The notes under the pieces were generated by a model. The model worked only from the letters and a program-made list of their open reading frames with translations, was not told the origin of the DNA and searched no databases. The position numbers and the translations under genes were made by a program. A stretch of DNA of 64,000 bases from the NCBI GenBank assembly GCA_012064385.1, contig QRDG01001908.1, positions 599,570 to 663,569 of the forward strand, written 5' to 3'. This DNA is from Puccinellia tenuiflora (lineage: Eukaryota > Streptophyta > Magnoliopsida > Poales > Poaceae). Below, piece by piece: positions 1 through 11,848 of this stretch (the first letter of the stretch is position 1; each line of letters begins with the position of its first letter).

Positions 1-218
1 TGTGCACTTGCTGATGTTTGATTTGGTGAGGCCGTTTTATCCTCTGCGACTATAGTAAGTCACCATGATGGATGAGGCTTTCCCCACTTGTCCATTATCT
101 CCATCGTCATCAAGATGAAGAGGGAATAGTCCACCCCGTACTATGTGTTTGTTGTGGTAGCTTGACTTATCTCGCTCAATGCACTATCATGTTTTGGAAC
201 CATAGGAACTGCCCCTAG
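1..218. other. Unassigned flank left of the Athila-type element
   Basis: I see no open frame, LTR terminus or known repeat here. It is the target DNA into which E1 inserted, or a fragment of an older element. Bases 219-223 (ATGAT) would be the left target duplication of E1, but the matching copy is outside the window. Confidence 0.4.
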
Positions 219-223
219 ATGAT

Positions 224-1635
224 TGATACGTTTTTTTTCTTATTTTGCATGTTTCATAGTTTCAGAGATTTATCTGTGTGAGTTAGGAATCAGCTGGAAA
301 AAGCACCTCACAAGTCACCCAGCTTCCGGAGCCCCAAAAATTACGCAAAATTCAGAAAGTAGCTTTCTTCATAAATAAGCCACCGAGCTAGAAGACAGAC
401 TGGAGGAGAGCCACCCGGAGAAGGGGGGCCTACAGGAGCGGGCCCACCCCTGGTCGCGCCTTAGGCCCGTCCTAGCCCCTATGGCCCCCTCCTGCTCCCC
501 TTCGACATACTATACCCCTTTGACCAAAAAACATCGGGGGCGTCCTCAGATCCGCCTCCGGGCGGAAATCAGACAAGTAGAAGGCTCTTCGGTAGGCAGA
601 AATCTGCCGAGGAAATTCCCTCTCGGAGGTGGAAATCGTCACCATCGTCATTGTCATCACACCGCGCATCATCGGGATCGTCATCAACATCATCTCCACC
701 AACAGCGCTTTCAGCACCATCATCCCATCTCACCCCACTATAACTTCTAGTGTTGTAACTTGTTCTATTCATCGGGATCTCTTTACCGTTGTTGATTACC
801 CCGTTGTAGTTGATGCTATTGAGTTTTATCGGTGAATTCTTGTTATGGCCAGATTGTTGTTCATTTATAAATCACCTCTCTAATCATGATCCATATGATG
901 TATTGTGAGTAGTTCGTTTAGATCTTGAGGACCTGACAAAAGTCTTGTTGCTAGTAATCATATTATGTGTAGTATTTAATGATTTGATATTTAAGTTGAG
1001 GTATTATTCTTCTAGTGGTATCATGTGAACATTGACTACATGGTACTTAACCTTTATGGGCCTAGGAGAATGCATGGTGTATTTAGTTTGCTTATGGTAG
1101 GGTTGTCGGAGTGACAAAAACCTAAACCTCAATTTCCAAACTATTGCACTAGGGAGCATAGGATCCTAGAGTTTATGGATGTGGTTAGATTTTATCTTAA
1201 TTACTTTCTTGTAGTTGCGGATGCTGGCAAGAGGTTTAATCACAAGTGTGCATTAGTCCAAGTAAGGGTGGTGCATTAGCATAGGTTCACCCACACAACA
1301 CATATCAAAAAACATTGAAGATTTATCAACGGTATGTGATGAAAGTAGCTTGACAAAATTTCATGTGTCCTCGGGAACGTTTTAGTCATCATAAGTAACA
1401 CCACCTGCTTGTCCTTAGTGCTAAAAAGATTGGGCCACTTGCAGCAACTATTCTTGTTTAATTTTACTTGTTCTTTATTTACTCGTTATTAGAAGAACCC
1501 ATAAAATCTGTCTTCTAGCATTTGCAGTGAAACCTTGCTCAAAACCACCTGTCAACACCTTCTGCTCCTTGTTGGGTTTGACACTCTTACTCATCGAAAG
1601 GACTACGATAGATCCCCTACACTTGTGGGTCATCA
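224..1635 (+). repeat. E1 5' LTR (about 1.4 kb)
   Basis: The LTR begins TGATACG and ends GGGTCATCA at 1635, so its ends form the imperfect inverted pair TGATA/TCATCA. The primer site follows 11 bases later. The middle (about 300-600) is GC-rich, the rest AT-rich. Short frames inside it are not retroviral-type genes. Confidence 0.75.
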
Positions 1636-1646
1636 AGACTCTTTTC

Positions 1647-1664
1647 TGGCACCATTGTCGGGGA
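1647..1664 (+). other. E1 primer binding site, tRNA-Asp-like
   Basis: TGGCACCATTGTCGGGGA differs from the complement of the plant tRNA-Asp(GUC) 3' end (TGGCGCCGTTGCCGGGGA) only by transitions (G to A, C to T), the pattern left by deamination of methylated cytosine. Its place just after the LTR end supports the call. Confidence 0.75.
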
Positions 1665-1743
1665 GTGTAGCGCTATTGGTAAGTGGAATTGGTAAGATTT
1701 TTTATTGTAAGTGTTGTTTTTATTTCTGTTTGTTACTTTACTT

Positions 1744-2690
1744 TATTATGGAATGCTCTAATTTTAATTTTCTGTTTGAGAGTGACCCATCCACCATTCC
1801 ATGGTGGATAAGGGTCCTCCACCTACTGAATGTATTCCTTTCAAAATACCGATGGGAATAATTGATCGTGCTATGAGTAATTGCTATGCAGGAGATGGAG
1901 CTGTACATCCTGGTTATCACTTGCTTTATATTAAGAAATTATGTGAGCTATTTAAGATTGCAGGTGTTTTAAGAGAAGTAATCATGAGGAATTTTTTTTG
2001 TTATCACTGAAAACAAAAGCATTGGAGTGGTATAGGCTTCTAGATAATTCTCATCTTTTGGATTGGACATAGCTTATGTCTCTCTTTTACTCTAAATTTT
2101 ACCCTCTTCATGAAATTCATCAAGATAGAAATTACATCTGTATTTTTTGGCTAGGTAATGCAGAGATCATTGCCCAGGCTTGGGTGAGTTTGAAATCATT
2201 AATGCTTAAATGCCCCAATCATGAGCTTTCCGTTAACAACTTTCATGCAAGGCTATCTCGTCATGACAAGAAAATGCTTGATGCTTCTTCTATGGGATAT
2301 TTTACAAGTAAGAAGGTTAATGCTAAATGGGAGCTTATTGAAAGAATTCATCACAATGCTGAAGATTGGGAGATCGACAAAGGTAAAGAATCAGGTATAT
2401 ATTTTGAGTATGATTGCATTAAGTCTTTTGTTGAAACTGAAAGTTTTAATGAGCTTAGTGCTAAGTTTGGGCTTGATTCTCTAATCATTGTTGATTTTTT
2501 TAAATCTTTGCTTCTCTTATAAATGTCCCTAAAGAAAAGTGGGACAAGTATCATGAAACTTTTAAAGATGTTTACAAAGAAAGCATGCTTTCTAATAATG
2601 AAATACAAGTCCACATAGTTGTGCCTGTTTTGCCTACTGTTTACTTTGAAAAACTACCATTCCCTGTGAGAGCTAAAGAGCATTTTGGTT
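1744..2690 (+). pseudogene. gag: E1 gag remnant
   Basis: Two open pieces in different frames (about 1801-2010 and 2076-2522) read as the N-terminal and middle parts of an Athila-type Gag, the capsid protein that packages element RNA. The second piece holds a helical, charged stretch ending in FNELSAKFGLDS. They are joined by stops and shifts, so no full Gag can be made. The assignment rests on position after the primer site and general likeness, so the boundaries are approximate. Confidence 0.6.
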
Positions 2691-2888
2691 AAAGATCTGT
2701 TCACTGAAAATGTGGATGGGACTGCTATATTTTTGTGATGCTACTTCTGACATTGTTAGGCAAGATAGAAATGCAAGAATTGTTGGCACTCTTGTTGGTT
2801 CTGTCAAAATATGTGATCATTGCTAGTATGGATTGTGTGATATGGGTGCTAGTGCAAGTGCTATTCCTTATCCCTCTATCAAGAAGTA

Positions 2889-3176
2889 ATGTGTGACACT
2901 GCGTCATGTGAGATCGAAGATATTGATGTGGTTATCAAACTTGCTAATAGAGCAACTACTTTTCCAGTGGGTATTATTAGAGATATCGAAGTCTTATGTG
3001 GTAAGTTAAAATATACTACCGATTTCCTAGTTCTTGCTTCAGTTAAGGATAAATTTTGTCCTATTATATTTGGTAGACCTTTCTTAAATACTTGCGATGT
3101 CGTTAGTAATTTCAGAAAAGAGAAGGTTTCTGTTAATTTGCTGGTGGGCCTTATAAGTTTATTTTTTCCAAGTTAG
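2889..3176 (+). pseudogene. E1 aspartic protease remnant
   Basis: This 95-residue frame contains the C-terminal half of a retropepsin-like domain, with the conserved IIFGRPFLNT turn. The catalytic aspartate region just upstream (about 2830-2860, reading CDMGAS-like) is out of frame. The protease would cut the Gag-Pol polyprotein. It lies between gag and RT as expected for gypsy elements. A second open piece at 3200-3469 is the acidic linker before RT. Confidence 0.65.
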
Positions 3177-3589
3177 CTAGACAATGTCATGATAAAGAAT
3201 TGCCTAATAAGGATCTTTCTATAGAAAGAACTGCTTCCACTGATGTCCCTCATGACGATCCTTTGCAGCAATTTATGGAGGAGCATGAAAATGATATGTT
3301 TATGGAGGAGAGAGATGAATTAGAGGATATTTTCCTTAGACAACCAACTATTCTAAAACACAATTTTCCTGTGGATTCATTGGGGACGCCCGCGCCTCCA
3401 AAGGGAGATCATGCGTTTGATGTTAAAACTCTTCCTGATACTCTTAAATATGCATATCTTGATGAATAGAAAATATATCCTGTAATTATCAATTCTAACC
3501 TTTCAGGAAAAGAAGAAGAACGAGTATTGGATGTACTTCGGAAGCATCAAGCCGCTATTGGATATACTCTAGATGATCTTAAAGGGATT

Positions 3590-4330
3590 TCCCTATCTAT
3601 ATGACAACATACGAAATCTCGAGCCTGACGCAAAACCAGTCGTTGATCATCAACGACAATTGAACCCAAAATGAAGGATGTGGTAAGAAATGAGATACTT
3701 AAGCTTCTAGAAGCAGGTATAATTTATCCTATTGCTGATACTAGGTTAATCCTGTGCATTGTGTTCCTAAAAAGGGAGAAAGGGAGGTATGATTGTTTCC
3801 AAATGATAATAATGAACTTATTCCTTAAAGAACTATTGTAGGTTATAGAATGTGCATTGATTTTAGAAAATTAAATAAAAATGCTAAGAAGGATCACTAT
3901 CCTTTGCCTTTTATTGATCAAATGCTAGAAAGATTGTCTAAGAACACTCACTTCTATTTCCTTGATGGTTATCTTGGTTCCTCTCAAATTGCTATTAATT
4001 ACGAAGATCAAGAGAAAACCAATTTTACTTGTCCTTATGAAACTTATGCTGATAGACGTATGCCTTTTGGTTTATGTAATACCCCATCTACTTTCCAAAG
4101 ATGCATGTCAGCTATTTTCATGGCTTTTGTGGGGAAATTATGAAAGTTTCTATGGATGATTTTTCTTTCTATGTAACTTCTTTTAACAATTTCCTATACA
4201 ATCTTAACAAAGTTTTACAGAGATGTGAAGAGACTAATCTTGTTCTAATTTGGGAGAAGTGACACTTTATGGTTAATGAAGGTTTGTTCTTGGGCATAAG
4301 ATTTCAGAAAGAGGAATATTGAAGTTGATA
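3590..4330 (+). pseudogene. pol: E1 reverse transcriptase remnant
   Basis: The frame at 3850-4143 holds RT fingers and palm: CIDFRKLNK, the first catalytic aspartate in FLDGYLG (usually YSGY), and MPFGLCNTPSTFQRCM. The second catalytic motif follows at about 4156-4167 as MDDF, in another frame after a shift near 4138. Upstream, 3620-3720 still shows the pre-RT sequence in pieces. The enzyme would copy element RNA into cDNA, but this copy is dead. Confidence 0.85.
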
Positions 4331-4960
4331 GGGCTAAAGTTGAAGCTATTGAGAAAATGCCCTATCCAAGAGACATAAAAGGTATACGCAGTTTTCTTGG
4401 TCATGCTGGTGTCTATAAGAGGTTTATTAAGGACTTCACTAAAACCTTAAGGCCTCTTACTAATCTTCTTCAAAAATATGTTCTATTTGTTTTTTATGAT
4501 GATTGTAAGGAAGCCTTTGAGATTCTTAAGAAAGCTTTTACAATTGCTCCTATTGTTCAACCACCTGATTGGAATTTACCTTTTGAGATTATGTGTGATG
4601 CTAGTGATTATGATGTAGGAGATGTTCTTGGTCAAAGAATTGACAAGAAACTGAATGTTATTCACTATGCTAGTAAAACTTTGGATAGTAGTGCTTAAAA
4701 GAATTATGCTACTACTGAAAAAGAATTTTTATTTGTGTTTTTGCTTGTGACAAGTTAAGGCAATATATTGTTGATTCTAAAGTAACTATTCATACTGATC
4801 ATGCTACCATTAAGGACCTTATGGAAAATAAAGATGCTAAGCCTAGGCTTATTAGATGGGTACTCTTGTTAAGAGAGTTTGATTTGCATCTTGTCGGTAG
4901 AAAGGGGTCTGATAACCCTATTACGGATAATTTATCTAGAATGGAAAATATACCTCATGA
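4331..4960 (+). pseudogene. pol: E1 RT connection and RNase H remnant
   Basis: The frame at 4357-4698 shows the gypsy RT thumb signature IRSFLGHAGVYKRFIKDF and the RNase H start FEIMCDASDYDVGDVLGQR. The frame at 4821-5144 holds the RNase H end, with RWVLLLREFDL and the DNLSRM motif. A stop at about 4696 and shifts near 4740 separate them. RNase H would remove the RNA strand during reverse transcription. Confidence 0.85.
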
Positions 4961-5129
4961 TCCTATTCATGTAAATGATAGTTTTCCTGATGAACAACCT
5001 GCTGTTATTAAGGTAAGCTCTCGTGATAGTCCTTGGTATGTTGATTATGCTAACATTATTGTTTCAAAGTTTTTGCCTCCACGTTTAACTTCTCAACAGA
5101 GAAAAAAATTATTTTATGATTTGAGGCAT

Positions 5130-6434
5130 TACTTTTTGGGATGATCCACATTTATACAAGGAAGGAGTAGATGGTATTATGAGATGTTGTGTCCCTGAGC
5201 ATGAACAACAAGAAATGTTGAGAAAATTTTCATAGTAGTGGTTAAGGTGGGCATCACACTGGAGAAAGAACCGCTCACAAGGTTCTACAATCAGGTTTTT
5301 ATTGGCCTACACTCCTTAAGGATGCTAATCTTGTGACGAATGTCAAAGAGTTGGTAACACTAGTAAACACAGTGAAATGCCTATGAATTATTCCCTTGTC
5401 GTCGAACCTTTTGACTGTTGGGGGTTTGACTTTATGGGTCATTTTCCTACTTCAAACGGTAATACTCATATCCTTGTTGTTATTAATTATATATGTTACT
5501 AAATGGTACAAGCTATACCAACTAAAAGTGTTGATCATAAGACCTCTCTAAAGATTCTTAAAGAAATTATCATTCCTAGGTTTGGTGTACCTAGGTACCT
5601 AATGACTGATGGAGGGTCTCACCTCATTCATGGCGCTTTTAGAAAAGTTCTTGCTAAGTATGATGTTAATCATAAAGTGTATTCACCTTGTCGTCCACAA
5701 ACTAGTGGTCAAGTAGAGTTAACTAATAGAGAAATTAAATTGATTTTGCAAAAAGACTTTTAATAAGTCTAGAGAGAATTTGTCTAAGAAACTTCTTAGA
5801 TGGTTTTTGGGCCTATAGAACTTCTTATAAAAATTCTATGGGCATATCCCTCCATATTATATGGATTATGGGAAGGCATGTCATTTGCCTCTTGAGTTGG
5901 GGCACAAGGCTTATTGGGTTGTTAGACAACTCAATTCGACTTTAAACTTGCTGGTGAGAAAAGATTGCTTGACATGAGTTCTTTAGATGAGTGGAGAAGT
6001 GAAGTTTATGAAAATGCAAGGTTGTTCAAAGAAAAGGTAAAGAAGTGGCACAATAAAAGAATTTTGAAAAGAGAGTTTAATATTGGTGATAAAGTATTAT
6101 TATATAGGTCCCGTCTTAGATTTTCTGCAAGAAAACTCCTCTCAAAACGGGAAGGACCTTTTATTGTCGAAGATGGCTACCGTTCCGGTGCTATCAAGAT
6201 AAACACATTTGATTGTGATAAACCACAAGTGGTGAATGGCCAAAGATTCAAGCACTATATTTCCAGTAATCCTCTTGAGAAAGATGTTGATATTATACAA
6301 GTAATTACTACCTCTTTTCCATAATGTAAGCCTTTTTAGCAAGCTAAACTAGCTTGCTAGAAAGGCTTACATTTTGGAACGGAGGGAGTACTCCGGAGGA
6401 ATTTATTGAAGAAAAATACCGAAAGACTCCATAA
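5130..6434 (+). pseudogene. pol: E1 integrase remnant
   Basis: The zinc-binding N-terminus (GGHHTGE near 5250) is out of frame. The core is open at 5503-5763 with LMTDGGSHL (second catalytic aspartate) and SGQVELTNREIK (catalytic glutamate). The C-terminal domain is open at 5965-6324 with WHNKRI and GDKVLLYRSRLR. The last codons and stop of that frame come from the MITE at 6308. Skipping the MITE, the frame reopens for about 15 codons to a stop at 6432-6434, which I take as the original end of pol. Confidence 0.85.
6308..6388. mobile_element. Stowaway-type MITE, 81 bp
   Basis: The right end ATTTTGGAACGGAGGGAG is the classic Stowaway terminus. The left end CTACCTCTTTTCCATAAT is its degenerate inverted copy with about four mismatches. 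TA target duplications lie at 6306-6307 and 6389-6390. The interior (6326-6370) is an almost perfect palindrome with 20-bp arms and a 5-base loop. It encodes nothing and would need a mariner-type transposase in trans. It inserted in the 3' end of the E1 pol frame. Confidence 0.85.
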
Positions 6435-6460
6435 CTAGAAAAATAATAGGTATCAACTTC

Positions 6461-7192
6461 TGTTGGGGGAATAACCCCTAGGTACCCTCAAGATGCCAAG
6501 ATCCAAGGCCAGGCCAATAGGCGAAGTCCAAGAATCGCCAAGGCCCAAACCGGCTGGGCGGAAGCGTCCTCCTACGCAGCCGGGAGTCTAACCTTAACCA
6601 GCTGCACGAAGGCACCCGGACGCGACCGACTGAGCAGCCGGACCCGGCCACATCTACCAACCGACAAGGCCGTACAAGTGGGCCAAACTCTAGGTGGACG
6701 ACATGAGTGAATAGTGCGCCCGGTCGGTCGTTACGCTTACACGTCATGATTACCCAGCTGGCGCCGGCCCACGTCACCCGGTGTGTCATAGCTGATGTCA
6801 TAGGGTCAATCTTGTAATCTCCCTATAAACCCTAAACCCTAGCTCGCTGCCTTTAATTATAAGGCAGGCTAGAGCCCCCTACAAGGGGCATTTGATCACG
6901 CGTATACGTAGACAAGTCTCCACCCTTGTTCCTCCTCCAGCCGGCTGACCAGAGTAGCCAGCAACTTCACCAACACAGCTCCAGGAGCACCTTGTAGCCC
7001 AAATTTCGGTGATCAAGCAATAGACCAGGAACAAGGCAGGACGTAGGGGTGTTACCTCAACACGAGGGTCCCAAACCTGGGTACATCGCGTGTGTTTGCC
7101 GGGCTTGTGCCCAATCCCATGCGGACGCCATCGTCGCCGAGCCTCACAACTTCTTCATCTCCGATGGATATGTCATGCCACCCACCACGACA
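6461..7192 (+). mobile_element. Solo LTR, 732 bp, with perfect target duplication
   Basis: The segment starts TGTTGGGG and ends CACGACA, and is flanked on both sides by ACTTC (6456-6460 and 7193-7197). It has a TATA box (CTATAAAC, 6823-6830) but no primer site, gag or second LTR, so it is what remains after LTR-LTR recombination. Orientation is taken from the TATA box. The family is not identified; a gypsy LTR is likely. Confidence 0.8.
6823..6830 (+). promoter_or_regulatory. TATA box of the solo LTR
   Basis: CTATAAAC in a GC-rich LTR, roughly midway, followed by CCTAAACCCTAG. Typical place for an LTR promoter. Confidence 0.5.
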
Positions 7193-7197
7193 ACTTC

Positions 7198-7579
7198 GGT
7201 AAGCAAAATTCCTCAAAAAAATCCAGAAAAATTGTATTCGTATGTTTTTAGGAAAATGAAAAAATTTGAGTCGAAAAAAGACCCGGAGGCGGAGTCCCAG
7301 GAGTGGGGACGGCTCCTGGGCGCTGTCCCACCTCTGGCCGCGCCTGGAGCCTGCTTACTCCCTCTGGATACCGTCTCCGACCCTATTTCATCTCTTTACT
7401 TTCCTTTTGTCACAAAACTTTTTGCTATTTATTCCCCCAAATTTTTCGGGTATCGTACCTCGCATTTCCGTAGTGTTTTTGATTCAAGATGTTCTGCCAG
7501 GATTATTCTCCGAAATCCTAGCCTCCATGACTTCATCAAGCTCCTCCAAGGATAGTTTCTTCGAGAACAACATCAACCC
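7198..7579 (+). other. E1 region between pol and 3' LTR
   Basis: With the solo LTR and one ACTTC removed, this joins 6435-6460 as the region downstream of E1 integrase. It is mostly non-coding. An ATG at 7527 opens a serine-rich frame (MTSSSSSKDSFFENN) that E2 cuts at 7580. Athila elements often carry a further open frame in this place, so it could be the start of one, but too little is left to assign it. Confidence 0.45.
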
Positions 7580-9399
7580 TGAAGGGGATGTTGCATAGAA
7601 AACAAAAAAATTTCCTACGAAACAAGCGGAAGAAACCCCACGATCTAGATCTATTAGACGAAGGTAGCGAAGGTGAGATCCAATCTCATACCCTTGAAGA
7701 TCGAACAAACGCGTTTTGTTTGTGCAGGGGTTGATCTGTCGATCCCCGCAACTAGACTCATCTAGTCGCGAGGAGATGTATTATCCACGCGATCCAAGAT
7801 CCAATCCGATGGAGCACCGCATAAGCAGCACCTCCGCGGCATCCACACATACGGCTCGATGTAGACTCCGCCTTCTTGATCCCGCAAGCAAGGAGGGAGT
7901 GGCTAGATAGATCTCGGCACCACGACGGTTGTGGTGGCGTTGAAGGTGTAGATCTCCACGAGCAGGGATTCGCCAAGCCAAGCAAGAGGAGAGGGAGAAG
8001 AGGAGGTGCATCAGCCCTATGGCATAGGGGTGGTGCGGCTATGGTGGAGGTGGAGGTGGCGGCAGCCCTCCGGGGAGAGAGGTGGCGCACTAGGTGGAGG
8101 TTAGGGCAGCAGGGAGGGGTGGCGGCTAGGGCACCAAGGGGTGCTGCGCCCCTCCCCTTGCCCCTCCTTATATAGGTGGCAAGGGGGGTGCGCCCCTAGG
8201 GCCTCCCTTTGGGCCTTTGTGGTTGGCCCAAGTCCTAGTCCAACTAGGGCTTGGCCGGCTGGGCTAAGGGGCTGGTGCGGCCAGCCCATTAAGGCGGCTG
8301 CACCACCCTCTAGTACATGTGGGCCCCCATACAATATGGGCCCCACTTCTAGACCCTTCTAGAACTTTCCGGTACCCTATGCAAATATTCCGGAACCTTT
8401 CCAAAACCTCCGGAAACACTTTCCTTATATGAATCTTATTCTCCGGACTCTTTCGGAACTCCTCGTGACGTCTGGGATCCTATCCGAGACTCTGAATCAC
8501 CATTCGTTCATACCATTAAATATCTCATCGCTTACCCTAGCTACATCGGAGCGTTAAGTGTGTGACCCTACGGGTTCGAGAACATGCAGACATGATCAGA
8601 TCAATAATTAATAGCGGGACCGGGATGCCCATATTGACTCCTACATGTTCAACGAAGTTCCTTATCGATTGAAGCACGATGCCGGAGATTCTTAATATCG
8701 TATATGATTCCCTTTGTCTCACGATATTTAACTTGCCCGAGATTCGATCGTTGATATCTCCATATCTAGTTTCATCTCGTTACCTGGCAAGTTCTCTTTA
8801 CTCGTCCATAATATAGGATCTTTGTGATTACTCCTAATCACATGGTTGCAACCTTTCTGATGCTATATTACCGAGAGGACCCAGAGATATCTTTTCCGTC
8901 CCAAGGAAGGACAAATCCCACTCTTGATTCATGTCACCCAACAAATACCATCGGAGATACCTGAAAGCCACCTTTATAATCACCCAGTTACGAAGTGACG
9001 TTTGATGTCCACAAAGTATTCCTCCAGTAAACGGGAGTGACATAATCTCATGGTCTAAGGAAACTATACTTGGCATACTAAAAGCGTTGGCAATGAAACT
9101 GTGTGACACGATCAATTGCAACTCTTTATTATTTGGGTCTTGTCCATCACATCATTACTCCTAATGATATGACTCCGTTATCAAGTGACTATAACAAGTC
9201 CATGGTTAGGAAACGCTAACCATCTCTTGACTAACGGACTAGTCCGGTAGAGGCTTACTAGGGACACCTGTTGTTTATATTCCACACATGTATTGTGTTT
9301 ACGGTTAATACAATTATAGCATGGATAATAAACTATTATCATAAACATGAATATGCTAATAAACCATTTTATTATTGCCTCTAGGGCATATTCCCAACA
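7580..9399 (-). repeat. E2 3' LTR (1820 bp)
   Basis: Read on the minus strand it starts TGTTGGGAATATGCCC at 9399 and ends near GCAACATCCCCTTCA at 7580. It is clearly homologous to the two E4 LTRs but more diverged from them than they are from each other. The TGTTGGGAATATGCCCTAGAGG opening is that of the BARE/Angela-type copia LTRs of Triticeae. Confidence 0.85.
8168..8176 (-). promoter_or_regulatory. TATA box of the E2 3' LTR
   Basis: CCTATATAA on the minus strand, at the place where both E4 LTRs carry the same box. Confidence 0.6.
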
Positions 9400-9410
9400 G
9401 TCTCCCACTT
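9400..9410 (-). other. E2 polypurine tract
   Basis: AAGTGGGAGAC on the minus strand directly before the LTR start, identical to that of E4 at 15693-15703. It primes plus-strand DNA synthesis. Confidence 0.8.
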
Positions 9411-9415
9411 GCACT

Positions 9416-10454
9416 TGTCGGAGAACTATCCCAGGAACTAGGTGTGTCTCACAGGGATCGAGTAAGGGGCTGAACACGGAATCAAACAACCCTCAACGTG
9501 CCTCGGCGACGGTGCTCGTCGAACTCGCTGTGGGACAACACTGCAGAGATGAACGCACGGTATTACCCAGGTTCAGGGCCCTCTAGGTGAGGTAAAACCC
9601 CTACGTCCTGCTTCGAGTTGTATTGCACTTGCTTGGAGAGGTTTTAGTACAGAGCGAGCTTGGCGAGCTCAAGGTGGCTACAATGGCTAACCCTAGAACC
9701 AGAGAAGAACCAAAGATTGAACCAGAACTGAGAACGTGCTCCCCCTCCTTTTATAGGTGTCTCGGGCCTCTTCCCCCAAAACATCTTGGCGGGAAGGGTC
9801 ACCACATGGCGACGAAGGAGGAGGTGCGGTGCACAATAAAGGTAGAGTCCACCATAAAGGTAAAGTCCATGGACACGGTCCACGGCAGGGGGCGGCGTCA
9901 CCAAAACTGGAAAAGCCACCGTCCAACCAAGACGGTGGGCTGGCGCTGCGGAGGTGGGATGGGTCCCACGGTGACGTCACCCTTGGAGGGTAGCTGCAGA
10001 CGGTTCCCTTATCACTAAAGTGGCAATCCTTGGGGCTCCTTTGCTTGGTGCAGCTTTGTTGACTCCTTTATACATAAGAATGGTAACTGTGTCGCTGCTG
10101 TCAGCGCGCGCTGGCGCGGTCGTCACTCTGCGGAGGGCGCAGAGCCCATGTGCGCTCTGCCGCAGAGGCAGAGCTGGCTTCGAGAGGAAGGAAACCTCGC
10201 GTGGCCGAAGGCCTCGCTGAGCCCTTCGGCTTGGTCCTTAGCAGAATTTGCAGGTGGCATCCGATATGCCCTCTCGAGGAGAGGTCCCTCGCCGAGGGAA
10301 AAACCCTTGGTGAGGAGGAGAGGTCCCTCGCGAGGGAAAAACCCTCGCGAGGCTCGCCAGGCTTGGAGAGCCTGGTCCTTAGCGAAATCTTCTGAAGAAT
10401 GTTGTGGGCCCTGGCAGGCCGGCCCGTGGTACCCTTGTTTCCACTATGCCGATA
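9416..10454 (-). repeat. E3 3' LTR (1039 bp)
   Basis: Same length as the right LTR and differing from it at scattered single bases. Contains two tandem copies of a block with GAGGAGAGGTCCCTCG at about 10275-10345. The polypurine-like CCCGGGGGCTAC lies at 10455-10466 on the minus strand. Confidence 0.9.
9747..9757 (-). promoter_or_regulatory. TATA box of the E3 3' LTR
   Basis: CCTATAAAAGG on the minus strand. The same box is at 45129-45139 in the 5' LTR. Confidence 0.65.
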
Positions 10455-10751
10455 GTAGCCCCCGGGCCCGCGATGGGCACGCCGAAGCCCATGGATGGAG
10501 GCGAAGCATCGAGGGCCCAACGGTGCCTGCCTGGGCCGCGACACGTGGGGCGCAGCGGTTGCGCCTGAGGCCACGATCTCCTCGGCTTCAACGGGCGACG
10601 TGGCAGGGCCCGCCACGATTCGGGGGTCGGTCAATAAAGCCTGGGCGTGCGGTCGGCGCCCTTCACTTCATCCATTACTCCTCTGCACACTCCTCCCAAC
10701 GCCTCCATCTCTCCAGAGCGCTCCATCTCCAAGCCTCCTTCTCAAGCGACC
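10455..10751 (+). other. E3 polypurine tract and leader of the antisense gene
   Basis: Bases 10455-10466 read CCCGGGGGCTAC on the minus strand, the polypurine tract of E3. On the plus strand the stretch is the upstream region of the antisense gene, with a weak TATA-like CAATAAAG at 10632-10639, about 110 bases before its ATG. Confidence 0.5.
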
Positions 10752-11848
10752 ATGGCGCCCAAGAAGGCAAACGCCGACCAGAAGGGCAAGGCCGCGATGC
10801 AGACTGGCACGTCGGCGGCGGCAGCGCGGGGTGCTGCACCCCAGGGGGCGCTGCCGGAAACCCGCGTCCGTGCGGCGACGCTTGAGAAGGTGCACCACCT
10901 GGCGGCCGCCAACACCCACGAGCTCGGCGCCACAAACATGGAGGCGGCCGGCAGCCGCAAGGTCGGTGCGGGGTACTACCCCATCTTCCTTCACACCCTC
11001 TACGCCGGCCTCGTTCCTCCCTTCTCCAGCTTCCTCATGGGAATCCTTGAGGCGTACCGGATCCAACTCCTTCATCTCCACCCAAACTCCATACTCATCC
11101 TCGCCATCTTCGCCTATCTCTGCGAGCCGTACGTCGGCATCCATCCCTCGGTGGATCTCTTCCGCAGCTTCTACGCCCTCCGGAACACCACTCGAACGAG
11201 CGGCTCGGATGCGTCTCCTTCCGCATCGCCGCCGCCAGGAGCGAAGATTACATCCCCATCGCGTGGCTTGGTGAGAACGCCATCACCAAGGTGACGAAGA
11301 AGGTGGAGGATTTCCGCCAGAAGTGGATTTTCGTCAACACCAAGTCGTCGAACCGCCTCCTGGAGGTACCCGTGGCGCCCCCGAAGAAGTGGGCGCGTTG
11401 GGCGAGCGGCGACTTCGAGGGCCCCAAGCTTGAGGCGGTGTACGAGCGCATTCGGGTGCTCCGCGAGGCCGGGCTCACCGGCCAGATGGTGGCGAGGGAT
11501 TTCGTCAAACGCCGCATTGCTCCCCTCCAGTGGCACTCGGAGCCGATGTGGACGTACTCAGGCTCGGAAGACAGGATACGCCTGTGCACAGATGACTTCA
11601 CTTCGGACGAGCTGAAGCAGGTCATGAGGGTCCTCTTCGCCACGGCGTCCATTCCGTCCCCAGCCAACGACGATGCCCTGCCGCTGTTCGCCTATGTGGA
11701 GGAGAGTGTGCGCAAAGCCTGTCAACTCCTGCCCAGTTTCGACGAATGGGGCATCAGGCCTGCAAGACTCCGCGGGCCCCGCAGCAACCCGTGGGCTGCG
11801 GAGCTGGAGTAGGTGGGCGAATTGCCGGAGCCGGACGAGGCTGAAGAC

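Larger units (their letters stand above)
224..7579 (+). mobile_element. E1: decayed Athila-type Ty3/gypsy retrotransposon, 5' part
   Basis: The order LTR, primer site, gag, protease, RT, RNase H, integrase reads left to right, which is gypsy order. The LTR opens TGATACG, the primer site resembles a tRNA-Asp complement, and the RT and integrase read like the Athila lineage (Sabrina/WHAM-type elements of Triticeae; family name not confirmed). The coding part has many stops and frameshifts. A MITE and a solo LTR interrupt it after integrase, and E2 interrupts it at 7580. The 3' LTR is not seen and should lie right of the window. Confidence 0.8.

Noticed and set aside
481..835. Small frames rich in His or Met in the E1 LTR
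   Set aside because: They arise from ATC/CAT-rich short repeats, lie within the LTR and have no supporting signals.
7049..7598. 168-codon plus frame across the end of the solo LTR
   Set aside because: It spans the solo LTR end and target duplication at 7192-7197, so it is an accidental joining of two sequences.
10101..10885. Several frames of 160-260 codons on both strands around the E3 3' LTR edge
   Set aside because: They cross the LTR/internal boundary and have low-complexity products. The equivalent in the right LTR ends differently.
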